Positions 47,641-55,687 of a stretch of DNA of 64,000 nucleotides are shown here, one piece after another. Source of the DNA: Neopusillimonas maritima (lineage in GTDB: Bacteria > Pseudomonadota > Gammaproteobacteria > Burkholderiales > Burkholderiaceae_B); contig NZ_NQOU01000003.1 of NCBI RefSeq assembly GCF_003576595.1, forward strand, positions 310,001 to 374,000. The letters run 5' to 3'. Position numbers and translations under genes: made by a program. Numbering within the stretch: the stretch's first letter is position 1; each line of letters opens with the position of its first letter. The notes under the pieces are model-generated. The model was not told the DNA's origin and searched no databases. It worked only from the letters and a program-made list of their open reading frames with translations.

Positions 47641-47660
47641 AAGGGCAATTTAATTAGGTT

Positions 47661-47736
47661 TGGTGGGCTGACTGGGACTCGAACCCAGGACCAACGGATT
47701 AAAAGTCCGGTGCTCTACCAACTGAGCTATCAGCCC
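47661..47736 (-). tRNA. tRNA-Lys (anticodon UUU)
   Basis: Complete minus-strand cloverleaf: acceptor GGGCTGA/TCAGCCC, D arm with AGCTCAGTTGGTAGAGC, anticodon stem with loop CTTTTAA (anticodon TTT), T arm CTGGG-TTCGAGT-CCCAG, discriminator A and encoded CCA. Length 76. It has its own near-consensus promoter and an intrinsic terminator, so it is a single-gene transcription unit. Its wobble uridine is a substrate of the MnmE/G/C pathway, whose MnmC lies 2.4 kb away. Confidence 0.98.
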
Positions 47737-47750
47737 GACCGAAGAACAAG

Positions 47751-47779
47751 ATTATGAAGTAATTTTATTTAAGTGTCAA
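47751..47779 (-). promoter_or_regulatory. Near-consensus sigma70 promoter of tRNA-Lys
   Basis: On the minus strand a perfect TTGACA (47774-47779) and CATAAT (47751-47756) are separated by 17 bases, with an AT-rich spacer. Transcription would start near 47744, about 8 bases before the tRNA 5' end. Confidence 0.85.
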
Positions 47780-47829
47780 ACGACTTTGAAAAAATTAATA
47801 CGCTGAAGTCGGACCATACCATTTCAACC

Positions 47830-50049
47830 TTATCGCATGCGTGAAATGCGCACCTCAGCGCCACGACGTTTAACCTCCAAACCTTCGGAAGGCAGTATTT
47901 TCAACCCTTCCAAACCTTTGATGTAGCTGGACCCTTGCATCTGCATCACGCGGATTTTATTGCGCATTGCCGCAGGACTATGCTCCGGCATGCCAAACAA
48001 CCAGACCTCGTCCAGCAAACGCGCCGAGTTGAATTCGGACGTACGGGGTGCATACGGCCCCAAACACAACATATGACCCTCGCGCCCGAATACCGGCAGA
48101 GCATCCAATCCAAACTCAACCTCCAGAACCGTCCCACCCTCATAACGCCATCCGGTATTTAAATCCCACCATCCGGAACCTTCCGGCAAATAAACCTTTA
48201 CCTTCCCACCTGGCTGAGTAAAAGGTGCGACGAGTAAAGCTGGACCAAACATATACTGCGTGTCCCAACCATGAGCTGCAGGGTCGTCTGGAAAGGCAAG
48301 CAACATGGAGCGTTGAACAGGCAACCCTGTGCGAACCGCATCCTCGATGATGCCAAGCGTGTAGGGAATTAAACGATAACGCCACTGCAACCAATGTTGC
48401 ACCAGCGCTTGCGTCTTTTGATCGAAGGCCGTCGGCAACAAGGCGGGTACGGCCTGAAAACTGAAGTTACCCGAGAAAACCAGGCAAGATAACCAACGAA
48501 TATAAAGTTCAGGGGTCATCTCACGCACCGGCTGCGCAGCATTCCCCAATGTGTGCATTTGCACCGGCACGGCACTTGCTCCCAGGGCCAATGCCGTTCG
48601 TAACGAATGCGTGAGGCCCGACCAGTCGTTACCAACATCGGGGCCCATTTGCCACGCATAACGTTGCACTGCAGGAAATAAATCACTGCTCAGCACAATA
48701 CCTTCCTGCGGGGTTTTATGGCCGGCAAAAGCATCAAACAATGCATTACGCGCCAGCATTGGGTAAACCACACGCAAGACCGAGCCGCACTCCCCACCCC
48801 GAGCGGTAATGCCGTCTGGGATATCGTATTGCGCATTGCACATAGGCGCAGCAATACCTTCATCGAACATCTGCCTCTGGCGTTCGGACCAGAGCTTGTA
48901 AACGTCTTTATTGGTTAAGTCCAATAAACCGTATGAACGCCCCCCACTTAACTCATCACCCGGAAACACATGGGCTTCGCCGCTATCATCATTTATCAGT
49001 AACCAGCCCCGATCTTCCCATTCCTCGAACAATACGGTGCCAGTAAAAACACCTGGAAAGGTGGGAGCAACCAGTTGCACGTTCACCGACTCAAACACAC
49101 TGCTCAGGCTGCGTGCATCCGCGGCACGTTGCGGATCCCATTCGAATGCGGGTTTGTCGTCTTGAAACGCATACGCCGCTGTACCGGTAAGACGAACAAC
49201 ATCGAATGAGAAGCCTCCTGAGCGCAGGCTTTGCGCAAGCGAATGAAGCGATTCAGTAGATTGCCCTGGTGCCTGGTCGAGCCATACACCCATCGGCCAT
49301 AGCCCCGGTTGACCGGCGCGTCCCGTCAGTGCGGTATATTGATTCAAGATTTCGGCCGGATCCCCCACAAAAAGAAAGATATCAAAACCTCGATCCTCTA
49401 TGGAAACTTGGCAATGATTTGGAGTGGTGCCGCCCAAGTCATAAACAATGCGCCCCAGCGTATTGACATAAACACCCCAGCCGGTTGGGCTCCAGAGCAA
49501 AGGCAAGGCCCGTTCTGCTGCGTGATCACTAGTGATACGTTCACCGCGTCGGTCGAGCGACCCCAATGTTTCACCCAATCCGCATAGAACCTCTTCATCG
49601 GCAAGCTCCAGGCAAGCATCCCAGCGCAGCCCCTGACCGGCGTCATGAACTCTAAGACCCGCATCATCCGCAGTACCCAGCACATAGTCATCGCCTTTAT
49701 ATAAGGACCATGACAAAGGCGAACGCATGATATCCAACACCATATCGCCCTGCTCAATACGCCACCCATCCCCTTCTTCCGGCATGAGGGAACTCACCGA
49801 CAACTCACCCACCGGCTCCTGTCTGACAAGCAACATCTCGGCGTGTTGCCGGGCTCGAGATGTGAGTTTGTCAGCGTTCATGGAAGCGGCAGGCCCGCAA
49901 CGCATGCGGAAAACCCCCGGCGCGTGCGCTTCAACACGAAACACGTGTTCCGTATTTTCCAGTTCAAAATCGACTGTTGTCGATTTTGCATTTAGGAACC
50001 GCGAAAGCATCATTGATTTCACGTTATCAGAGTCAGACTTAGTCGACAC
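47830..50049 (-). CDS. GH31-family protein (alpha-xylosidase-like) lacking catalytic nucleophile
   Basis: A glycoside hydrolase family 31 homolog of about 739 residues closest in layout to YicI/XylS: LCGLGETLGSLDRRGERI, then the barrel with FEWDP, then LLAFPDDPA and YMFGPALLVAPF. The catalytic segment aligns without gaps to YicI GVDCFKTDFGERIP as GIAAPMCNAQYDIP, so the nucleophile Asp is Asn (codon 48835-48837). The acid/base Asp of the GGD motif remains (GPD), but the substrate-binding WSHDIGG reads QMHTLGN. Probably not an active retaining glycosidase. GTG 50049, 6 bases after AAGGA, is the preferred start; ATG 50013 and a TTG at 50136 are alternatives. Confidence 0.82.
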   Translation of the reverse strand: MSTKSDSDNVKSMMLSRFLNAKSTTVDFELENTEHVFRVEAHAPGVFRMRCGPAASMNADKLTSRARQHAEMLLVRQEPVGELSVSSLMPEEGDGWRIEQGDMVLDIMRSPLSWSLYKGDDYVLGTADDAGLRVHDAGQGLRWDACLELADEEVLCGLGETLGSLDRRGERITSDHAAERALPLLWSPTGWGVYVNTLGRIVYDLGGTTPNHCQVSIEDRGFDIFLFVGDPAEILNQYTALTGRAGQPGLWPMGVWLDQAPGQSTESLHSLAQSLRSGGFSFDVVRLTGTAAYAFQDDKPAFEWDPQRAADARSLSSVFESVNVQLVAPTFPGVFTGTVLFEEWEDRGWLLINDDSGEAHVFPGDELSGGRSYGLLDLTNKDVYKLWSERQRQMFDEGIAAPMCNAQYDIPDGITARGGECGSVLRVVYPMLARNALFDAFAGHKTPQEGIVLSSDLFPAVQRYAWQMGPDVGNDWSGLTHSLRTALALGASAVPVQMHTLGNAAQPVREMTPELYIRWLSCLVFSGNFSFQAVPALLPTAFDQKTQALVQHWLQWRYRLIPYTLGIIEDAVRTGLPVQRSMLLAFPDDPAAHGWDTQYMFGPALLVAPFTQPGGKVKVYLPEGSGWWDLNTGWRYEGGTVLEVEFGLDALPVFGREGHMLCLGPYAPRTSEFNSARLLDEVWLFGMPEHSPAAMRNKIRVMQMQGSSYIKGLEGLKILPSEGLEVKRRGAEVRISRMR

Positions 50050-50173
50050 AACGAATCCTTGGGCATCAATCGCCTGAAAGCGTCCAAAAGAGCATATTTT
50101 GACGGATTTACGCCATAAAATAAAATCGCGAAGCAAAAAACATAATAATTAACTGAATTCAGAGCCAGTTCGG

Positions 50174-51967
50174 CTATCTGGGCAATAGCGCTGCAGATAG
50201 CTCTCGTTCCACAATAGCAGGTTCATCATTGAGCTTCGCCCCGATCAAATCGGCGGCCAAGGCCGCCCAGGTCAACCCCCTTGACCCGTAAGCAGTAGCC
50301 AGCCAAATATCGTGCTGCTGATATAACGGCCCGATTACGGGAAGCCGTCCCGTTACCACTGCGCGCCAGCCGGCCCATCCGCCGACAGCAGAGTCGGAAT
50401 TCGATAGAGTCTGCCGGTGCGCCGGCAAGAAGTAACTCAGTTTACGAGCAATTTCCCGTTGCCCCTGGCGAGTCACTTCCGCGCGCGTCTGCTCCAAATC
50501 GTATGTCCCCCCGGCGGTGAGTAACCCCTCAACTTGCGGCAACCAGTAAGCCGAAGCGTCAAGCACGCACGCTGGTCCGCCATTAAAGCCGGCAGCATCG
50601 AAGTAACTGACCTGCCCTGGCACCGCCTGCAGACGCTCCAGCTTCGGAAAGTCTCCCGGCTCTGTAAGCCGGCAGAGCAATGATCCTATATTGCGCGCGT
50701 TGGCCAGAACCACAACCGACGCTTCATAGTTTGAGCCGCTTTCTGTCTTCAAGCCACACCCCCCCTCGCGAAACCGCGTGACCTCGGTAACGGTTTCCTC
50801 AACACAGGAAATCCCTGGGTGACTCAACAATGCCGGCAAAAGTCGGTTCGGTTTAACTAATAAACCAGACGCCCGATAGCAGCCTCCAAACTCCAGAAAC
50901 TCGCCCGCTTTCTGCGATGCTGCTTCAGGCTTCAACCAACCAGCCCAATCATTTGGAAAGCCCAGACTCCAAAGCACTTCCTGCCACGACGCTATGTCAC
51001 GATCCTGCGTGGGCAAGCCGAGTGTTCCGCATCGTATCGGACGAGCGGGCTCCTCCAATTGCGACCAGTTCGCCCAGGCGCGCGCGACGCCGACACGACT
51101 CAACCGCGCACGATAATCATCATCTTTGGAAAGATACGGTGATACCGCCGCCGCAAAATGCCCCGCATGCGCCCCTGCTTTACTTAACTTCAACATGGGA
51201 TCGAAAACTTGCACATGATGCCCACGTTGCGCCAGCCCCCAGGCGATGGCCGCACCGGCCACACCGGCCCCAACCACCAGAACATCGGCACCAACAAAAG
51301 AAGACCGCCGGGTGTGGCATAAGCCGTCACGCAATCGCGCCCGCACAAATCCCTTAAACGCATTTCTAGCCCCTTGAATCTCGAAGCCCGACTGTTGCAA
51401 TACACCCTGCAACCGTTGCGCATTATTGTCAACCAAACCTACAACCTCGGCACGTGCACCGGCAACACGCACTAATTTGCCAGCTGGTGAGGCACCCCCT
51501 GCCTCACCCAGAAAAGCGGCTGAATCTGACAACCAGAACACGTCGACAATCGCGTCCATTTGACGCAAAGCCACCGACAAAGGGTGAAAAATCAGCGTTA
51601 GCGTTACTGTGCCGCCTTCAAAACTAAGCTTGTGTACTCCCGGCAAAGCATCCGGCCATTGCGCCTCCAGTTGCGCCTCCAGACCCCGAAGCGACTGAGG
51701 AACTTGATCATCAGCCCCACCCTTTTTCAAAGCTGCCCAAGACTGCGGTGAAGAAAATGCAATGATCTGTAGCTTGGCACCGGGCGCACGATGGGAGCGC
51801 CAAAAAGACCATAGCGAAAGAAAGCGCATACCATCACCAAACGACGTATCGCAAACCGTCATACTATGCAGTCGTTCATCACAGGCAAGGCGAGCCGTTA
51901 CTTTGACCCAATCCTCGGGCGACGCCGCCACGGATGCTGTTCCGTACAAATGCTCAGATTCCATCAT
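50174..51967 (-). CDS. mnmC: MnmC-like protein: FAD oxidase domain with eroded methyltransferase domain
   Basis: MnmC finishes 5-methylaminomethyl(-2-thio)uridine at the tRNA wobble position: its C-terminal FAD domain removes the carboxymethyl group and its N-terminal SAM domain methylates. The C-terminal half looks intact (GAGVAGAA FAD motif near residue 235, HAGHFAAAVSPYLSKDDD, AYGSRGLTWAALAADLI). The N-terminal half aligns to E. coli MnmC but the SAM motif GFGTGLNFL reads SFGDGMRFL, and the catalytic FLDGFAPAKNP reads WLSDSAAFLGE, so methylation is unlikely. Length ~597 versus 668 in E. coli. ATG 51967 or GTG 51988 may be the start. Divergent from suhB. Confidence 0.85.
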   Translation of the reverse strand: MMESEHLYGTASVAASPEDWVKVTARLACDERLHSMTVCDTSFGDGMRFLSLWSFWRSHRAPGAKLQIIAFSSPQSWAALKKGGADDQVPQSLRGLEAQLEAQWPDALPGVHKLSFEGGTVTLTLIFHPLSVALRQMDAIVDVFWLSDSAAFLGEAGGASPAGKLVRVAGARAEVVGLVDNNAQRLQGVLQQSGFEIQGARNAFKGFVRARLRDGLCHTRRSSFVGADVLVVGAGVAGAAIAWGLAQRGHHVQVFDPMLKLSKAGAHAGHFAAAVSPYLSKDDDYRARLSRVGVARAWANWSQLEEPARPIRCGTLGLPTQDRDIASWQEVLWSLGFPNDWAGWLKPEAASQKAGEFLEFGGCYRASGLLVKPNRLLPALLSHPGISCVEETVTEVTRFREGGCGLKTESGSNYEASVVVLANARNIGSLLCRLTEPGDFPKLERLQAVPGQVSYFDAAGFNGGPACVLDASAYWLPQVEGLLTAGGTYDLEQTRAEVTRQGQREIARKLSYFLPAHRQTLSNSDSAVGGWAGWRAVVTGRLPVIGPLYQQHDIWLATAYGSRGLTWAALAADLIGAKLNDEPAIVERELSAALLPR

Positions 51968-52032
51968 TCTGTCAAAGACGCAGTGCACAATGTTGCGTAA
52001 ACTATTGGTTCTTATCTAAATCTGCCCAGCCA

Positions 52033-52872
52033 ATGAATAAAACCGCTTTGCATCTTAGTGAAAATCTTGAACTCGCGGTACGAGCCGCACGCGCGGGCGC
52101 GGCTGTGTTGCAATCGTACGCACACCGTCGCGCCGACCTGCTGATTGACAAAAAAGCGCGAAACGACCTGGTTTCGCAGGCAGACCACGAGGCTGAAGCC
52201 GCCATTATCGACGTCCTGAACTCAAGTACCAACACGTTTGGCATTATCGCGGAAGAGTCAGGCGGCACGACCCGGGAAACCGCAACATGGTACATTGATC
52301 CGCTGGACGGCACCACCAATTTCCTGCACGGAGTGCCGCATTATGCCGTGTCCATTGCACTGGTCGCCCATCGCGGTGCGATCGTGAACGGTGCACCGCT
52401 TGAACACGACACCCCCGTTGTTGCTGTCGTTTACGACCCCAACCAAGAGGAAATATTTTCGGCGTTATACAACACCGGCGCCTGGCTGAACGATCATCGC
52501 ATCCAGTGTTCGCAAACAGAGTCGCTGGCTGAGGCACTACTGGCCACCGGGCTTCCATTTCGAGACTTTAGCTTCGCCGACAACTATATGCCGACGTTGC
52601 ATGACGCGATACACACAAGCCGCGGCGTGCGGCGTTTCGGTTCTGCAGCACTCGATTTGGCCTGGACGGCATGCGGTCGCTTTGACGGCTACTGGGAAAT
52701 GGGTTTGGCCTCGTGGGATGTCGCTGCGGGCACATTACTGGTGCGAGAGGCTGGTGGCGTTGCGGAAGACCTGCATCATCAAGAACCCTGGCCGATAGGC
52801 GGTTATGTTTATGCCGCCAACAAGAACCTGGCGCCGGCGCTTCACACTATGGCTGCCGCCCATTTAACATAG
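52033..52872 (+). CDS. suhB: Inositol monophosphatase family protein SuhB
   Basis: A Mg-dependent phosphatase of the IMPase family; SuhB also takes part in rRNA antitermination in E. coli. The ATG at 52033 gives 279 residues; the earlier in-frame ATG at 51934 lies inside the opposite mnmC. Metal ligands are Glu74 (IIAEES) and Asp89/Asp92 in YIDPLDGTTNFLHG (87-100), and WDVAAGTLLVREAGG carries the last aspartate. Only about 65 bases separate it from the mnmC start, so both promoters must lie in or near this gap. The M20 gene follows after 33 bases. Confidence 0.92.
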   Translation: MNKTALHLSENLELAVRAARAGAAVLQSYAHRRADLLIDKKARNDLVSQADHEAEAAIIDVLNSSTNTFGIIAEESGGTTRETATWYIDPLDGTTNFLHGVPHYAVSIALVAHRGAIVNGAPLEHDTPVVAVVYDPNQEEIFSALYNTGAWLNDHRIQCSQTESLAEALLATGLPFRDFSFADNYMPTLHDAIHTSRGVRRFGSAALDLAWTACGRFDGYWEMGLASWDVAAGTLLVREAGGVAEDLHHQEPWPIGGYVYAANKNLAPALHTMAAAHLT

Positions 52873-52905
52873 ATATGCTTGTGCGCATTCAAACGAGTCC
52901 TTATC

Positions 52906-54102
52906 ATGAAATTAATCGAACCGCTTATTGCCTGGAAGGATGAAATGACGGCTTTACGCCGGGACATTCATGCGCACCCGGAGCTGGCCTACGAAGAAGT
53001 GCGAACATCCGATGTTGTCGCCAAAAACCTTGAGTCATGGGGTATCCCTGTGCATCGCGGCCTTGGTATTACCGGCATTGTGGGTACCATTAAGGGTCGC
53101 AACGAGAACGGAAAGGCAGTGGGATTACGTGCCGACATGGACGCACTTCCCATGCAGGAAACGAATACATTCGAACATGCCAGCAAACATGAAGGCAAAA
53201 TGCACGCGTGCGGACACGACGGCCACACCGCGATGTTATTGACTGCCGCACGCTACCTGGCTGAAAACCGCGATTTCGACGGCACCGTATATGTTATTTT
53301 CCAGCCTGCCGAAGAGGGCTTCAGTGGTGCGAAGCGCATGATAGACGACGGCCTTTTTGAAAAGTTTCCCATGCAGGCCGTGTTTGGGCTGCATAACTGG
53401 CCCGGCATGCCGGCGGGTACTTTCGGTATTGTTCCAGGCCCCATTATGGGTGGGAGCAATCTTTTCAAGATCACACTGGAAGGCAAAGGCGCCCACGCAG
53501 CAATGCCCAACTTGGGGCACGACCCAATCATGGCTGCCGTACAACTGGCCCAATCGTTACAAACCACCATTACGCGCAACCTCGATCCACTCGACCCTGC
53601 TGTGCTTAGCATCACCCAAATTCACAGTGGAACGGCCGACAACGTTATTCCGGATAACGCCGAACTCCGGGGCACGGTTCGGACACTCTCGGAAGAGGCG
53701 TTGGACCTAATCGAAAGGCGCATGGCTGAAATCACCGACCTGACCGCCCAAGCCTTCGACTGTCAGTCCAACTTTGTTTTCTCGCGAAAATACCCACCCA
53801 CAATCAATCACGCAAATGAAGCGGCCCTTTGCGTGGAGGTTGCAAAATCAATTGTCGGGCCCGAAAACGTCGATCAAACCATCCGGCCGTCCATGGGGGC
53901 GGAAGACTTTGCCTTTATGCTTAAAGCCAAACCCGGGTGTTATGTATGGCTTGGAAACGGCGACGGTGACCACCGCTCCAAAGGACACGGACTGGGCCCG
54001 TGCACACTGCACAACGGCAGTTACGACTTCAACGATAATCTTCTGCCAATTGGTGCCAGCTACTGGGTGGAACTGGCAAAGCGTTGGCTGGCCAAAACTT
54101 AA
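52906..54102 (+). CDS. M20D amidohydrolase (hippurate/N-acyl-amino acid hydrolase type)
   Basis: A cytoplasmic dinuclear metal amidohydrolase of 398 residues. Metal-binding and catalytic motifs are ACGHDGHTAML (101-111), FQPAEEGFSGA (132-142, Glu136/Glu137), HNWPGMPAG and MGAEDFAF; a dimerisation lid is inserted around KGAHAAMPNLGHDP. Substrates of close relatives include hippurate, N-acetylated amino acids and IAA conjugates, so the actual one is unknown. The ATG at 52906 fits the conserved N-terminus (ALRRDIHAHPELAYEE); no strong ribosome binding site is seen. mgtE begins 16 bases later. Confidence 0.9.
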   Translation: MKLIEPLIAWKDEMTALRRDIHAHPELAYEEVRTSDVVAKNLESWGIPVHRGLGITGIVGTIKGRNENGKAVGLRADMDALPMQETNTFEHASKHEGKMHACGHDGHTAMLLTAARYLAENRDFDGTVYVIFQPAEEGFSGAKRMIDDGLFEKFPMQAVFGLHNWPGMPAGTFGIVPGPIMGGSNLFKITLEGKGAHAAMPNLGHDPIMAAVQLAQSLQTTITRNLDPLDPAVLSITQIHSGTADNVIPDNAELRGTVRTLSEEALDLIERRMAEITDLTAQAFDCQSNFVFSRKYPPTINHANEAALCVEVAKSIVGPENVDQTIRPSMGAEDFAFMLKAKPGCYVWLGNGDGDHRSKGHGLGPCTLHNGSYDFNDNLLPIGASYWVELAKRWLAKT

Positions 54103-54118
54103 TCGGGAATAACTGATT

Positions 54119-55606
54119 ATGCAGCATCCCCCCGAAGAGCACGCTGTAACGCCTGCGGAACCCATTGTCATTCCCCGCCGCCTTGACCCGGAAGACGCCC
54201 AACTTGCATTGCAAAAACTGCAGGCCATCCTGAAACGCGAGGAAGTGGCGGAAGCGCTCGCTCATCGTCAAGAAAATGATGACGATGAATCCAACCTGCT
54301 GGAAGGCATGTTGCAGCGCCGTCATGAAAACGAAATCAAGTCCATTGTAAATAGTCTGCACCCATCAGACATTGCCTTTATCCTGGAATCACTACCGGTT
54401 AACGAGCGCCAAGCGGTCTGGCAATTGGTCAACCCCGAATTCGACGCTGACGTTCTGCTGGAAGTCGATGATTGGGCTCGTGAGTCGCTGATTAAAACAA
54501 TGGATCTGCAAGATCTCGTCGCAGCGACGGGAACGATGGATGCAGACGAAATCGCCGATCTGGTTCCTGACCTGCCCCCCGACGTCATTGCTGAAGTGCA
54601 AAAAGGCCTGACCGACGAAGAGCGTGCGCAGTTGATTGAGGCCATGGGATACCCGGAAGGTACTGTGGGCGCAATCATGGACTTCGAAATGGTTCGAGTT
54701 CGTGAGGACGTGTCGCTGGAGGTGGTTTTGCGCTACCTGCGCCGATTACAGGAACTACCTGATCATACCGACCAAATCTTCGTTGTCGATCGCCAAGACA
54801 AACTTCAAGGTGTATTGCCCGTCTCCAAGCTTTTGGTCAGTGAACCGGAAATCGACGTGGCGCAAGTCATGCAAACCGACTTCCTCACACTCAGCCCCTT
54901 GGATTCTGACGCCGATGCCGCCGGCGCCTTTGAACGTTATGACCTGGTTTCAGCACCGGTAATTGACGATCATGGTCGCCTGATTGGCCGCGTCACGATT
55001 GCTGAAGTCGTCGACGTGATTCAGGAAGACTCACAAGAACAAGCCCTGTCACGTGCGGGCCTGCAAGAAGAAGACATTTTTGCCCCTGCCCTGACCGCCT
55101 TGCGCAACCGTGCTCCCTGGCTGCTCGTGAATCTGGCCACAGCTTCAACCGCGGCCTTCATCGCATCACGCTTCGAAGATACCGTTAGCCAAATTGTGAT
55201 TCTGGCATTTCTTATGTCTATTGTTGCCGGGATTGCCGGCAACTCGGGCAATCAAACCATGACCATGGTTATCAGGGCCATTGCCGTGGGTCGTGTCAGT
55301 GGTGCCAGCACCTGGAACCTCGTAAAGCGTGAAATAAAAATCACTTTAATGGTCGGTTTTTGTGGCAGCCTTGTTGCTGCCGCATTCGCCTGGGCGATTT
55401 CACAATCATGGGCCATCGCGCTGGTTATGATGGTCGCCATGATTGGAAACATGTTAATGGGTGCGGCACTCGGCGTTCTTATACCCGTGTTACGCGACCA
55501 TTTCGGCAAAGACCCCGCCATGGGATCGTCGGTGCTTCTTACGTTCGTTACCGACTCCCTTGGATTTTTCTTGTTTTTAGGGCTTGCTTCGATTTTCCTG
55601 TTGTAA
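54119..55606 (+). CDS. mgtE: Magnesium transporter MgtE
   Basis: A homodimeric inner-membrane Mg(II) channel gated by cytoplasmic Mg. The 495 residues contain the MgtE N domain (about 65-170, with LHPSDIAFILESLP), two CBS domains (about 172-300, including PVIDDHGRLIGRVTI), a connecting helix and five TM helices (about 335-495). The pore signature region is GIAGNSGNQTMTMVIRAIAVG. Length and order are normal. The preceding 16-base gap leaves no room for a Mg riboswitch, so control is probably through the CBS domains. A strong shared terminator follows. Confidence 0.95.
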   Translation: MQHPPEEHAVTPAEPIVIPRRLDPEDAQLALQKLQAILKREEVAEALAHRQENDDDESNLLEGMLQRRHENEIKSIVNSLHPSDIAFILESLPVNERQAVWQLVNPEFDADVLLEVDDWARESLIKTMDLQDLVAATGTMDADEIADLVPDLPPDVIAEVQKGLTDEERAQLIEAMGYPEGTVGAIMDFEMVRVREDVSLEVVLRYLRRLQELPDHTDQIFVVDRQDKLQGVLPVSKLLVSEPEIDVAQVMQTDFLTLSPLDSDADAAGAFERYDLVSAPVIDDHGRLIGRVTIAEVVDVIQEDSQEQALSRAGLQEEDIFAPALTALRNRAPWLLVNLATASTAAFIASRFEDTVSQIVILAFLMSIVAGIAGNSGNQTMTMVIRAIAVGRVSGASTWNLVKREIKITLMVGFCGSLVAAAFAWAISQSWAIALVMMVAMIGNMLMGAALGVLIPVLRDHFGKDPAMGSSVLLTFVTDSLGFFLFLGLASIFLL

Positions 55607-55630
55607 TGCAACCAGCCGTCACTGCCACAA

Positions 55631-55665
55631 TTGAAAAAGCCTGGTTAAAAACCAGGCTTTTTCAA
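55631..55665. terminator. Bidirectional intrinsic terminator between mgtE and secA
   Basis: TTGAAAAAGCCTGG (55631-55644) and CCAGGCTTTTTCAA (55652-55665) form a perfect 14-bp stem with a 7-base loop. A and T runs are built into the stem on both sides, so it can end both the mgtE (plus) and secA (minus) transcripts. Confidence 0.92.
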
Positions 55666-55687
55666 TTCAACTAACAACAATATCGGT

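Noticed and set aside
54103-54118. Magnesium riboswitch in front of mgtE
   Set aside because: Only 16 bases separate mgtE from the preceding gene, far too short for an M-box or similar leader.
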